A stretch of DNA of 64,000 bases from the NCBI GenBank assembly GCA_030652805.1, contig JAUSPT010000032.1:120005-184004 (forward strand), given 5' to 3'. Source of the stretch: a bacterium. GTDB lineage: Bacteria > JAHJDO01. The translations under genes and the position numbers were made by a program. Positions 42,511-50,631 of this stretch are shown in pieces. The notes under the pieces are model-generated. The model did not search any database. It worked only from the letters and a program-made list of their open reading frames with translations, and was not told the DNA's origin. The first letter of the stretch is position 1. Every line of letters starts with the position of its first letter.

Positions 42511-42584
42511 GATATAACAAGGCGCTCCACCGGACGGCAATTCCGCTGCGCTCCATTGCCGCCGGTGAGCTTGGTCGTTCTACT
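42511..42584 (+). other. Integron attC-like recombination site after hcp
   Basis: The 70-base element has a left TATAACAAGGCGCTC end and a right GAGCTTGGTCGTT end, the R''/L'' and L'/R' boxes of attC. In between, arms CACCGGACGGCAAT and ATTGCCGCCGGTG pair fully except for one extra A, the kind of extrahelical base seen in attC. The loop TCCGCTGCGCTCC is also common in such sites. The right box (GTTCTAC) departs from GTTRRRY. A run of T follows, so a terminator role cannot be excluded. Confidence 0.68.
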
Positions 42585-42635
42585 TTTTTCACATAGAAAT
42601 CTTAACAGATTATTTTTCTCTTTTCAATTGCCTAA

Positions 42636-42669
42636 GAACCAGGTTGGTTCAAAAGAACCAAATTGGTTC
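42636..42669 (+). promoter_or_regulatory. Duplicated operator-like dyad GAACCA-N3-TGGTTC
   Basis: Two copies of a 15-base dyad lie at 42636-42650 (spacer GGT) and 42655-42669 (spacer AAT), offset by 19 bases, so the centres are about two helical turns apart. They lie about 100 bases before the CrtI-like gene. The pattern looks like a double binding site for a dimeric regulator that I cannot name. Confidence 0.55.
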
Positions 42670-42764
42670 AAATAGGAAATAAACAAAGTAGCTCGCTTAT
42701 TTCAACTTGATATTGTTGAAGCTTTTCTTTAAAGTAATATCTAATTTTACTATAAAGATAGAAG

Positions 42765-44354
42765 ATGATACAGGCGAATAATCAAGTTCCGGACAGGTGT
42801 GATGTTGTAGTCATCGGAGCAGGGGCAGGTGGACTCACCGCAGCAGGGCTTCTCTCAAGGGTTGGTCTTCAAACAGTAGTTCTTGAGACTCAGCCACAGC
42901 CGGGGGGATACCTGGCAGGTTTTCAGCGACAGGGCTTTCAGTTCAACACTTCCATCCAATGGCTCAATCAATGCGGTCCCGGCGGATTCGTCTACAACAT
43001 CTGGCGTCATTTAGGCGGCGAGTTTCCAACCTGCGCACCGTTGACTCGCATACACAGATATAAAAGCGATTCGTTCGACTATTTGCTGAGTTCCAATCCT
43101 ATCGACTTACAGGATTGCCTTATCAAGGACTTTCCTGATGATGAGAGCGGTATCAGAGCTTTTTTCAAGGATGGGGAAAGACTTGGACAGCGGCTGAATG
43201 TCCTGAACAGCAGGACAATGGCGAAAGAGACCATGCCATTCTTTGAAAGAGTTATTCGCAACTTACAAATGCTGTTTTGGGCAATTCCTGTCGCTAAATA
43301 CGTGATGAGCCCTGTCGAGAAAGGGCTGCGCCGCTATTTCAGTACGGAGGGTGCTCAAAAGATATTCTGCAGTCAAGAATCCTTTATGTCCGTTATGGTG
43401 CCTATCGCTTGGGCATTCGCCGGAAATTTTCAAACTTGTCCCAAAGGAGGAAGTCGCACACTGGCTTTATGGCTGTGTGAGAGAATCAGATCTGCCGGGT
43501 CGAAAGTATTGCTGAACCAGCACGTGGAAAGAGTGCTGTTAAACGCTAGAAAAGAAGCGACCGGTGTATTACTGGCAGACGGAAGTTCTCTGAGAGCTCG
43601 ATACGTGATTGCAGCCTGCGACGTACAGATGCTCTATGAAAAGATGCTGCCGGACGGCTGTATTCCGGTACGGATGCGAAAAGCACTGCATAATGCCGAT
43701 ATTTATCATTCCAGCTTCAGCATATTTCTGGGACTGGATTGCGATGCTTCTTCTTTGGGATTCGGAGAAGAAGTATTGAATCTCACTAGGAGCGATGTAT
43801 CACGTGAAGATCACATGAGTGGTGACCCACATCGCACGATCATGGTCGTCATCGCGCCTTCAGTTCGTGATTCTTCTCTGGCACCGGAAGGCAAGGGAAC
43901 CCTTATGATACATTGTCCGGCGTATCTCGATTACGAAGACAATTGGAGAACCGGCAAGGGGCTGGCGAGGGGCGAGCCCTACAGAGCATTGAAAAGAAAG
44001 TTTGCCGACATCCTGCTGGCCCGGATTGAGAAAACCTTCGCTCCCGGGCTGAGGAAGCACATAGAGGTGATGGAGATTGCAACACCTGTAACATACTGGC
44101 GATATACGGGCAACACCAAGGGAAGCATTTCAGGGATTAAACCAACGGGAAGAAATATCAGAATCAGTGTAGCACGTTACAAAACGCCTGTGAAGAATTT
44201 ATTGTTGGGAGGTCATTGTGCAGAATACGGCGGGGGTGTTCCAATGGCTGTAAAGGCCGGTGCGAATGCTAGTCTCATCGTCATGAAAGACATGAAAAGA
44301 GCGGCTTACGATGAACTGAAAGACGTAATAAACGGCGTAGAAAGGCACCACTGA
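42765..44354 (+). CDS. Phytoene-desaturase-like FAD oxidoreductase
   Basis: The 529-residue protein is of the CrtI / retinol-saturase type. It has an N-terminal DVVVIGAGAGGLTAAGLLS and a VLETQPQPGGYLAGF signature. A long substrate domain follows, then PKGGSRTLALWLCERIRSAG and, at the C-terminus, NLLLGGHCAEYGGGVPMAVKAG. Such enzymes desaturate, saturate or isomerise polyenes using FAD. No carotenoid genes lie nearby. The nearest polyene-like chemistry is the lipid locus on the other side of hcp, so a link is possible but unproven. It lies 275 bases after hcp, behind the duplicated operator. Confidence 0.85.
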   Translation: MIQANNQVPDRCDVVVIGAGAGGLTAAGLLSRVGLQTVVLETQPQPGGYLAGFQRQGFQFNTSIQWLNQCGPGGFVYNIWRHLGGEFPTCAPLTRIHRYKSDSFDYLLSSNPIDLQDCLIKDFPDDESGIRAFFKDGERLGQRLNVLNSRTMAKETMPFFERVIRNLQMLFWAIPVAKYVMSPVEKGLRRYFSTEGAQKIFCSQESFMSVMVPIAWAFAGNFQTCPKGGSRTLALWLCERIRSAGSKVLLNQHVERVLLNARKEATGVLLADGSSLRARYVIAACDVQMLYEKMLPDGCIPVRMRKALHNADIYHSSFSIFLGLDCDASSLGFGEEVLNLTRSDVSREDHMSGDPHRTIMVVIAPSVRDSSLAPEGKGTLMIHCPAYLDYEDNWRTGKGLARGEPYRALKRKFADILLARIEKTFAPGLRKHIEVMEIATPVTYWRYTGNTKGSISGIKPTGRNIRISVARYKTPVKNLLLGGHCAEYGGGVPMAVKAGANASLIVMKDMKRAAYDELKDVINGVERHH

Positions 44355-44394
44355 AAGCAGAGAAAACGTTTCAGCCAAAGCAGATGGTAATTTC

Positions 44395-44423
44395 TTGTGA
44401 ATCATCAGGGTTTATGGTAACAT
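44395..44423 (+). promoter_or_regulatory. Promoter of the small protein/nucleotidyltransferase pair
   Basis: TTGTGA (44395-44400) and TAACAT (44418-44423) are 17 bases apart. A GAAGGAGAT ribosome binding site follows before ATG 44451. Confidence 0.5.
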
Positions 44424-44450
44424 GTTTTTACAGCATGAGAAGGAGATGTT

Positions 44451-44633
44451 ATGTCTATACTACAGGTAGATAATAGTAGTGAAAAAAGAGAAATGGAGTT
44501 TGAACTGGACTACTTGAAAAAGCTCTCTATTGGTGAACGAATGCAAATGATGCTTCAAAAATCTAAAGAGATGGCAAAAATTCTTAGAAGAAATGAAGAT
44601 AGAAAAACTACTTTCATTACTCAGAGACAATAA
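44451..44633 (+). CDS. Small charged protein upstream of a nucleotidyltransferase
   Basis: The 60-residue protein is helical and charged (KREMEFELDYLKKLSIGERM), with a good AAGGAGA ribosome binding site. It overlaps the next gene by 41 bases in a different frame. I do not recognise the family. Short helical proteins in this position often partner the nucleotidyltransferase that follows, sometimes as an antitoxin, but that role is inferred from context only. Confidence 0.6.
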   Translation: MSILQVDNSSEKREMEFELDYLKKLSIGERMQMMLQKSKEMAKILRRNEDRKTTFITQRQ

Positions 44634-45042
44634 GGTAGAATTTGTCCTGATTGGCGCAGTCACCTTCCCTGTCTATGGTTACTCAAGATCCACATTAGAT
44701 ACTGATATCTTTATAAGACCAACAATCGAGAATGCAAAAAACACACTGATAAGCCTGGAAGAATTTGGTTATGATGTGTCATGCTTAACTCCTGAATCGC
44801 TTCTGAAGAAAAAAACTCTTATCCGTCAATATATTGTGGAAACAGACATTCATCCATTTGTCAAAGGTATTTCATTTGAAGAGGTTTGGGAGAATAAAGT
44901 TGAGAACTTCTTTGGTAAACAGAAAGTTTATTTTGCTTCTCTAGAAGATATTATAAAAATGAAGAAAGCTGCTGGAAGAGTTAAAGATAGAGAAGATTTG
45001 AAAGTCCTCAAAAGATTATTAAAGCAAGAAAGACCTAATTAG
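44593..45042 (+). CDS. Nucleotidyltransferase-fold protein
   Basis: The 149-residue protein has the minimal nucleotidyltransferase core: FVLIGAVTFPVYGYSRSTLD and then TDIFI, with Asp36 and Asp38 as the metal-binding pair after the Ser. The second Gly of the usual GG turn is Ala. The C-terminal part (SLEDIIKMKKAAGRVKDREDL) matches the end of the family that includes AbiEii-like and DUF6036 proteins. It may be the toxin or modifying half of a two-gene system with the small protein before it. No ribosome binding site is obvious, so translation is probably coupled. Confidence 0.72.
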   Translation: MKIEKLLSLLRDNKVEFVLIGAVTFPVYGYSRSTLDTDIFIRPTIENAKNTLISLEEFGYDVSCLTPESLLKKKTLIRQYIVETDIHPFVKGISFEEVWENKVENFFGKQKVYFASLEDIIKMKKAAGRVKDREDLKVLKRLLKQERPN

Positions 45043-45184
45043 CAGTTTCTATTCTGTAATTCCTACAATAACTACTAATATCGGCGCAGCAATAAGAGAA
45101 TAAAAGAGGGCTCAAATCTTTTTTTGCATGTATTTGCAAAATATTGCTTGTATTTGCTTAATTTTTCTGCTAGAATCTTGAATT

Positions 45185-45466
45185 ATGAATAAAGAGATTA
45201 TGAGTATAGTTGGGATTTCAAGATATCTCGGATTTAGCCAGAGAAAAATTTATCAGTTAATAAAAGAAGGGAAGATTCCTGTCTCAAAAATCGGCGGGCA
45301 GTATCGCTTTATAAAAGATGAAATATATTTGTGGCTGAGAAGATCCAAACCTACAAATAAGTTAAATAACATTGATTTAGTAAATAAAATAAAAAAAGCC
45401 TGTGAGGAAAAGACAGCTGACGAACTGAATAATATTCTGAAGGAAATTTCCAATGAGAAGACATAA
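45185..45466 (+). CDS. Helix-turn-helix (excisionase/MerR-like) protein
   Basis: The 93-residue protein contains an excisionase-type winged helix: SIVGISRYLGFSQRKIYQLI, KEGKIPVSKIGGQYRF and IKDEIYLWL. The tail is charged. An extended -10 (TGCTAGAAT) ends about 10 bases before the ATG, so the message may have almost no leader; ATG 45200 is the alternative start. It overlaps the patatin gene by 14 bases, which suggests it regulates that operon rather than acting in excision. Confidence 0.75.
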   Translation: MNKEIMSIVGISRYLGFSQRKIYQLIKEGKIPVSKIGGQYRFIKDEIYLWLRRSKPTNKLNNIDLVNKIKKACEEKTADELNNILKEISNEKT

Positions 45467-46448
45467 AAAAATAGGACTTGCCCTGGGAGGCGGGGCTGCA
45501 AGAGGTCTGGCCCACATTGGAGTTCTGAAAGCTTTAGTGGAAAACAATGTTCCTGTCGACATGATAGCTGGAACAAGCATTGGAGCATTAGTGGGCGCCT
45601 GTTTCGCTAAAGATGGCGAAATAAATACTCTTGAAGAAATCGTATTAAACATAGATTGGAGACAATTAGCTCTTTTACTTGATCCGAATTTAGCTCTATT
45701 GAAAAAAGGATTTATTCACGGAGAAAAGATTAAAGAGCTTCTGTGTTCCATTATCGGAGACATAGAATTCAAGGATTTAAAAATTCCATTTAGAGTCATA
45801 GCCACTGATGTCATTACAGGGGAAGAAGTAGTGATTGACAGCGGTTCTGTAGCTGAAGCTGTAAGAGCAAGTATTTCAATTCCTGTGTTGTTTACGCCTG
45901 TAAAATTTGAAAACAAGTTTTTAGTAGATGGAGGCATAGTAAATCCTGTTCCTGTAAATATAGTAAGAAATATGGGAGCAGAATTTATTATTGCCTGTAA
46001 TGTAATACCTGAGCCGCAAAAAAGAGGACATATTACTTCTGAGGTAATTAATAAACAACCTCTTACTCTGCCCCAACATTCCCGAAATCACACGATAAGC
46101 AAATCCCTTGCAAAATTAAATAATAAAATAGATAAGCTTATTAAGGCAAATAAAGATAGGATAGAAACCATCCGTGAATTTACTTCTATATTAAAAAATA
46201 AAATATATAAAGGGCAACAAGTAGATTCAAACACTCCCAATATAATTGATGTTTTAATACACTCATTCTATATTATGGAGCATAAAATAGCTGCTTCAAA
46301 CTTAAAGAAAGCTGACATAATAATTAATCCTGAGGTGAATCATATCTCCACCTTGGAATTTCACAAAGGAGCAGAAGCTATATCAGAAGGTTATAAATCA
46401 GTATTAGATATGTTACCAAAGATCAAAAAAAAAGCTAATATATGTTAA
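45453..46448 (+). CDS. Patatin-like phospholipase (RssA type)
   Basis: The 331-residue protein has the bacterial patatin signature: oxyanion loop LALGGGAARGLAHIG (about 9-23), GTSIG with the nucleophile Ser42 and the catalytic Asp in FLVDGGIVNPVP. The C-terminal third (about 200-300) is a Lys-rich helical stretch. No signal peptide is present, so it acts in the cytoplasm or at the inner membrane on lipid esters. It overlaps the lipoprotein gene that follows by 7 bases. Confidence 0.92.
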   Translation: MRRHKKIGLALGGGAARGLAHIGVLKALVENNVPVDMIAGTSIGALVGACFAKDGEINTLEEIVLNIDWRQLALLLDPNLALLKKGFIHGEKIKELLCSIIGDIEFKDLKIPFRVIATDVITGEEVVIDSGSVAEAVRASISIPVLFTPVKFENKFLVDGGIVNPVPVNIVRNMGAEFIIACNVIPEPQKRGHITSEVINKQPLTLPQHSRNHTISKSLAKLNNKIDKLIKANKDRIETIREFTSILKNKIYKGQQVDSNTPNIIDVLIHSFYIMEHKIAASNLKKADIIINPEVNHISTLEFHKGAEAISEGYKSVLDMLPKIKKKANIC

Positions 46449-47602
46449 AAAAAATCTTCGTATTCGTTTTATTGTGTGTATTTCTTACAGGTTGCATCAC
46501 TTCCTTAAGACTTACCAGAAAAGAAAGTAAAAATAATAATATTCTTGAGGAGTTTGGAATAAAGTATAAACCAGATTATATAATATCCTCTTTTCTTTAT
46601 AAAGACCCTCCTAAGATTGTGGCAATACTTCCATTCGAAAATATTACAAGAGAAATAAAGAAAGATGGAAACATTCAAACAAAAAATAACAATCTACCAA
46701 AAGATATAGCTGACCTCCTAAGAGATACATTCTTCAGACACATAAGTACAAAATCCTATACATATATGAAACTTAAAAAGAGTGATGCTTTACTTAAAGA
46801 ACAAGGCTTGTTAAATCCTGAAAAAACCTTGCCTGCTGATGCCCTGATCTACGGAAAGGTTACCCATTACAGAAAATTTTATGGGGTAATTTATTCCCAG
46901 GTAGGTATTGGGGTTTCTGTAAAAATGGTTGATTCACACACAGGCAACTTATTATGGCAGGCAAGCGGTATATCTACAAGTCATGAAGGCAGACTATATC
47001 TATCTCCACAGGACTTAGTGATGGGAAGTCTTAAAGCGGCTTTGCATATGAGAAAGACATGGATATATCGGGTTTCTGATCAGCTTTTTAGAGATATATC
47101 CATAACCTTGCCGGATGTAGGAACTCCTGTGATTCCCACAGTTATCATAAATAATAAAACTGCTTCAATTTACTCCGAACCATCAAGGAATGCTGAAATT
47201 ATCGCAAGCGCGTCCAGAAAAACAAAATTTGATATGATCAGCAGACTGGATGACTGGTATTTTATAAAAATCGCTGAAGATAAGGAGTTGCAACCTCCTA
47301 GGTTTGGATGGATATATAAAGAGGATGTTGTTTCTCATTTTATCAAGATTGAAACAGCAAAAAAATTGCAGCGTCTTAGCAAAAAACAAGCTGCTCTTTA
47401 CCCAAAAGAACATATTAATACAGAAAAATACCCTGCCAGATACTATATGGTTAAAAAAGGAGATACATTACACAGCATAGCCGGAAATCCTGATATATAT
47501 GGAGACAGAGCAAAATGGAAACTAATCTATGATGCAAACAGGGAAAGAGTGCCGCAAATTAAGCTCTTAAATCCAGGCCAGATTTTAATAATTCCTCACT
47601 GA
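46442..47602 (+). CDS. Lipoprotein with GNA1162-like, SH3-like and LysM domains
   Basis: The 386-residue protein has a lipoprotein signal (LLCVFLTGC, Cys18). A DUF799/GNA1162-like domain follows (about 55-220; VAILPFENIT, then ADALIYGKVTHY and MVDSHTGNLLWQASG). Next come an SH3-like part (about 235-300; SIYSEPSRNAEIIA and GWIYKEDVV) and a C-terminal LysM (about 337-386; YMVKKGDTLHSIAG and LLNPGQILIIP). It would be held in a membrane and bind peptidoglycan. It is coupled to the patatin gene by overlap. Confidence 0.85.
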   Translation: MLKKIFVFVLLCVFLTGCITSLRLTRKESKNNNILEEFGIKYKPDYIISSFLYKDPPKIVAILPFENITREIKKDGNIQTKNNNLPKDIADLLRDTFFRHISTKSYTYMKLKKSDALLKEQGLLNPEKTLPADALIYGKVTHYRKFYGVIYSQVGIGVSVKMVDSHTGNLLWQASGISTSHEGRLYLSPQDLVMGSLKAALHMRKTWIYRVSDQLFRDISITLPDVGTPVIPTVIINNKTASIYSEPSRNAEIIASASRKTKFDMISRLDDWYFIKIAEDKELQPPRFGWIYKEDVVSHFIKIETAKKLQRLSKKQAALYPKEHINTEKYPARYYMVKKGDTLHSIAGNPDIYGDRAKWKLIYDANRERVPQIKLLNPGQILIIPH

Positions 47603-47605
47603 TAT

Positions 47606-47626
47606 TATAGTTATTTTTCAACTATA
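47606..47626. terminator. Possible hairpin between converging genes
   Basis: TATAGTT (47606-47612) and AACTATA (47620-47626) form a 7-base stem with a 7-base loop at the meeting point of the lipoprotein gene and the dehydroquinate synthase gene. It is AT-rich and partly inside the second gene, so it is weak evidence for a shared terminator. Confidence 0.3.
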
Positions 47627-48600
47627 GTTTCTTCAATCTTCATTCCAAAATGCCTGCCAGACTTTTCTATGTGCCCGAGCACTTCATCTCCGGGCTTCAA
47701 GCTGACGACAGAAACTGGTTTTCCTTCCGGAGTTACTAATCTTATTGTTTCTGCATTTTGCAATACAAGTGACACTTCCTGTTTGTTGCAGGTTCCTTCT
47801 ACAAGAAGCATAGGCCTTTTCTCAATCTTTATTCTGCCAACAATCACCTCTTGTGTCTTTCCTTCCCAGTTTACAATCAGTGCCTTATCCCCTGCTTTAA
47901 GATCCGAAAGATATCGTGTTTTTCCATCTGTAACCATCACATATGCATGCACTCCTCCTGCATTTACACGAAAAGGTCTTTGATCAACATACGGATTTTC
48001 TACTGATTCTGAATGCAAAAGAAACATGCTCGAGCTTGTATTACCAACCAGCATTCCTTCTCCAATAGTCATATTAGTACAGGTATCTACACAAACCCTA
48101 TCTCCAACGCCTAATGACTTTACAGACTTGATCTTTATTTTTTTAATAGATAGCAAGACACTTTCTATTTTTAGCTGTTTAATCACTTTTCTTAATTCAG
48201 CAGGATTTTTTATATCCAATAAAACACCATCTACCCCTTTCTCAAGGGTATTCAAGGCTGCTTCTGCTTCTTGTAAATTCTTAACTTCTGCTATTAACCC
48301 TTTTGTTTGGGCAATAAGATTTTCCAGAGGGATAATCTTCCAGTCATGCGTCTTAATAACTATCCATTTGTTATGTATCGTTGCTGCTTTGATTTCATCC
48401 TCTTTTTTCTTAATTTCTATTTGCGCAACATCCTTGTCTATTTGCAGATCTCCATCCTCAGAAACAGTTTGTATTTTTCCCAGTTCCTTTACCTTCCCGT
48501 TAAATCCTTTATCAACAACAACAAAATCTGCTCCACATTCCAGAGCTGCAACAACGATCTCTTTATTCCACGGTCTCGCATTAACCCAAACTTGTTTCAC
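47611..48600 (-). CDS. 3-dehydroquinate synthase, type II (archaeal type)
   Basis: The 329-residue protein matches archaeal AroB' across its length. It starts KQVWVNARPWNKEIVVAAL, has GVDGVLLDIKNPAELRK and the block GVGDRVCVDTCTNMTIGEGM. It ends with the HSESVENPYVDQRPFRVNAG and KPGDEVLGHIEKSGRHFG segments. It oxidises 2-amino-3,7-dideoxyheptulosonate with NAD to give dehydroquinate. This route replaces DAHP synthase and AroB. It lies 15 bases after the ADH synthase gene that makes its substrate, so the pair is complete. Confidence 0.93.
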   Translation of the reverse strand: MKQVWVNARPWNKEIVVAALECGADFVVVDKGFNGKVKELGKIQTVSEDGDLQIDKDVAQIEIKKKEDEIKAATIHNKWIVIKTHDWKIIPLENLIAQTKGLIAEVKNLQEAEAALNTLEKGVDGVLLDIKNPAELRKVIKQLKIESVLLSIKKIKIKSVKSLGVGDRVCVDTCTNMTIGEGMLVGNTSSSMFLLHSESVENPYVDQRPFRVNAGGVHAYVMVTDGKTRYLSDLKAGDKALIVNWEGKTQEVIVGRIKIEKRPMLLVEGTCNKQEVSLVLQNAETIRLVTPEGKPVSVVSLKPGDEVLGHIEKSGRHFGMKIEETIVEK

Positions 48601-48615
48601 TATTTATCATCCTTA

Positions 48616-49413
48616 TTAATTTAAAATTTTTAACGCTTCCTCTACAGAGACATCTTCATGCACAATCTTGCATATTGCCTCAACCATCTTTTTAGGATGC
48701 TTATGCTGAAATGCATTTCTTCCAATAGAAACCCCTGCCCCGCCTGCTTCCAGCGAGTTTTTAACATTTTCAAGCACTTCGCTGTCATTAGACGCCTTTT
48801 CTCCTCCGGCAATAACTACTGGTATTGGACATCCTTCAACAACCTCGGAAAAAGTCTCCTTTGATCCTGTGTATGTAACCTTAACAATATCTGCGCCTAA
48901 TTCTGCTGCAATCCTTGCTGCATGTTTAACTCCTTCAACCTCTGATTCACTCTTGAACTTCTTCCCACGTATATACATCATTGCAAGAAGAGGCATTCCC
49001 CAGTTCATACATGCAACACTGACCATGCCAAGATCCCTTAGCATCTCTGCCTCGTTCTCAGCACCAATATTTATATGAACAGATACTCCATCAGCGCCCA
49101 TTTTCAGAGCATTTTCAACTGTGTTTACCAATACCTTTGCATTTGGGTCAGGACTCCAGAGAGTACTACCAGAAAGATGCAAAATTAATCCTATGTCTTT
49201 ACCATGTCTTCTGTGACCATGCTTGGGAAGACCAACATGTCCTAAAACTGCATTTGCACCGCCTTCAGCAATGTCATTTACCATATCCCGCATATTCACA
49301 ATTCCCTTGATCGGCCCTACAGTTACACCATGGTCCATTGGCACAATAACAGTTCTTCCAGTATTTCTATTAATTATCCTCTCCAAACGTATACTCTTTC
49401 CTAATCTGGACAT
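48616..49413 (-). CDS. 2-amino-3,7-dideoxy-D-threo-hept-6-ulosonate synthase (ADH synthase)
   Basis: The 265-residue class I aldolase-like enzyme begins [20 protein letters not shown], then [12 protein letters not shown]. It has the Schiff-base Lys in [10 protein letters not shown], and [15 protein letters not shown] and [17 protein letters not shown]. These features separate ADH synthase (AroA') from ordinary fructose-bisphosphate aldolase, and its pairing with type II dehydroquinate synthase confirms it. It condenses a dideoxyhexulose phosphate with aspartate semialdehyde. It is separated from miaA by 76 bases and so may start its own transcript. Confidence 0.92.
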   Translation of the reverse strand: MSRLGKSIRLERIINRNTGRTVIVPMDHGVTVGPIKGIVNMRDMVNDIAEGGANAVLGHVGLPKHGHRRHGKDIGLILHLSGSTLWSPDPNAKVLVNTVENALKMGADGVSVHINIGAENEAEMLRDLGMVSVACMNWGMPLLAMMYIRGKKFKSESEVEGVKHAARIAAELGADIVKVTYTGSKETFSEVVEGCPIPVVIAGGEKASNDSEVLENVKNSLEAGGAGVSIGRNAFQHKHPKKMVEAICKIVHEDVSVEEALKILN

Positions 49414-49489
49414 ATTGCAGTCTCCTTTATACAGATTCCCTAATTAAACTATTAAATCGGTGGTATGATATTAAATTTTATGTGCTGTG

Positions 49490-50428
49490 TCAAATTTCTC
49501 GCAATCCTGCTAATCTGAGAATGTTATGACAAATCAAGTCAATTTCTCTATCTGTACTGCTTATTTCTATCCACTTAGTCCTTGAATCCTTCTTGAACCA
49601 AGTCATCTGTCTTTTTGCAAAATGACGGGTATTTTTCTTGAGGAGTGCTTTTGCTTCATCAAGACCATAATGTCCATTTATGTATCCCAAAACTTCCCTA
49701 TATCCTAAACTCTGCATAGGCAAAAGGTCTTCGTCATATCCTTTTTTTATGAGCCGTCTAACCTCTCTCGTAAGCCCTTTTTTGAACATAAAATCCACTC
49801 TGCTCTCAATTCTCCTATAAAGATTTTTGCGTTCTGCCTTAAGCCCTATTATGCGATATTGACAATCTATGGACTCGGCTTTAGTTTTACTCTGAAGACT
49901 TGAAATAGTCTCTCCTGTTGATAAAAAAACTTCCAGAGCTCTGATTATTCTTCTCCAATCATTTGGATGAATCCTTGCTGCAGCTATAGGATCAACTTTT
50001 TTAAGCTTTCCATACATATAACGAGAACCCTTATTAGCCAGCTGAGCTCTTACTCTTTTTTTAATAGTCTCTTTGACCATAGGTTCAGAGAAAAGACCGT
50101 CAATTACCGCTCTTATATATAAACCTGAACCCCCGACAAGTATCGGAGTTTTGCCTGAGTTAATAATTCTATTTATTTTGTCTCTTGCCATTTTCGCATA
50201 TTCCCCTGCACTGAAATATTGATCAGGATAAATAATATCTATCATGTGATGAGGAACTGCTCTTCTCTCTTCTCTTGACGGTTTTGCTGTTCCAATATTC
50301 ATGTATTTATATACTTGCATGGAATCTGCTGATACAATTTCTGAAGGGAAGAATGCAGAAAGGCTTACAGCAATTTTACTTTTGCCTATACCTGTAGGGC
50401 CTACAAGGACTATAACGGAGGAATTCAT
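49490..50428 (-). CDS. miaA: tRNA dimethylallyltransferase MiaA
   Basis: The 312-residue enzyme has the P-loop VGPTGIGKSKIA (about 8-19) and SADSMQVYKYMNIGTAKPS. PHHMIDIIYPDQYFSAGEYA, LVGGSGLYIRAVIDGL and AKRQMTWFKKD complete the full MiaA set. It adds a dimethylallyl group to A37 of tRNAs reading UNN codons. It overlaps the small HTH gene before it by 4 bases. Confidence 0.96.
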   Translation of the reverse strand: MNSSVIVLVGPTGIGKSKIAVSLSAFFPSEIVSADSMQVYKYMNIGTAKPSREERRAVPHHMIDIIYPDQYFSAGEYAKMARDKINRIINSGKTPILVGGSGLYIRAVIDGLFSEPMVKETIKKRVRAQLANKGSRYMYGKLKKVDPIAAARIHPNDWRRIIRALEVFLSTGETISSLQSKTKAESIDCQYRIIGLKAERKNLYRRIESRVDFMFKKGLTREVRRLIKKGYDEDLLPMQSLGYREVLGYINGHYGLDEAKALLKKNTRHFAKRQMTWFKKDSRTKWIEISSTDREIDLICHNILRLAGLREI

Positions 50429-50631
50429 CTATTCTTTGACTTTGTCTCAGAGTTTCCTTCTTGCTCAATTGCAAGCATAAATTTATCTACATCCTCATAT
50501 TTAAACACAATGCAATTGTCTAGGCGATAGGCTTTCAGCTTTTGCTCAGTAATAAGTTTCAGCATCTCTTCTCTACTAAACTTTAACATTCGCTGAACTT
50601 GTTTTCTTGTTAGATACCTATCTTCGATCAT
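50425..50631 (-). CDS. Small helix-turn-helix protein
   Basis: The 68-residue protein has an excisionase-like DNA-binding pattern: RYLTRKQVQRMLKFSREEML, then LKAYRLDNCIVFKYEDVDKFM. It sits between the kinase gene (no gap) and miaA (4-base overlap). A regulatory role on this operon or as a partner of the kinase is possible. The window has another protein of this kind at 45185-45466. Confidence 0.75.
   Translation of the reverse strand: MIEDRYLTRKQVQRMLKFSREEMLKLITEQKLKAYRLDNCIVFKYEDVDKFMLAIEQEGNSETKSKNR

Noticed and set aside
42511-42590. The hairpin after hcp as a simple terminator only
   Set aside because: A T run does follow, but the AAC/GTT ends, extrahelical base and typical loop fit attC better; both roles remain possible.
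48026-48619. Plus-strand frame of 197 codons opposite dehydroquinate synthase
   Set aside because: Low-complexity Ser/Phe-rich product opposite a conserved gene.
48616-49413. Ordinary class I fructose-bisphosphate aldolase
   Set aside because: Its motifs and its pairing with type II dehydroquinate synthase point to ADH synthase.
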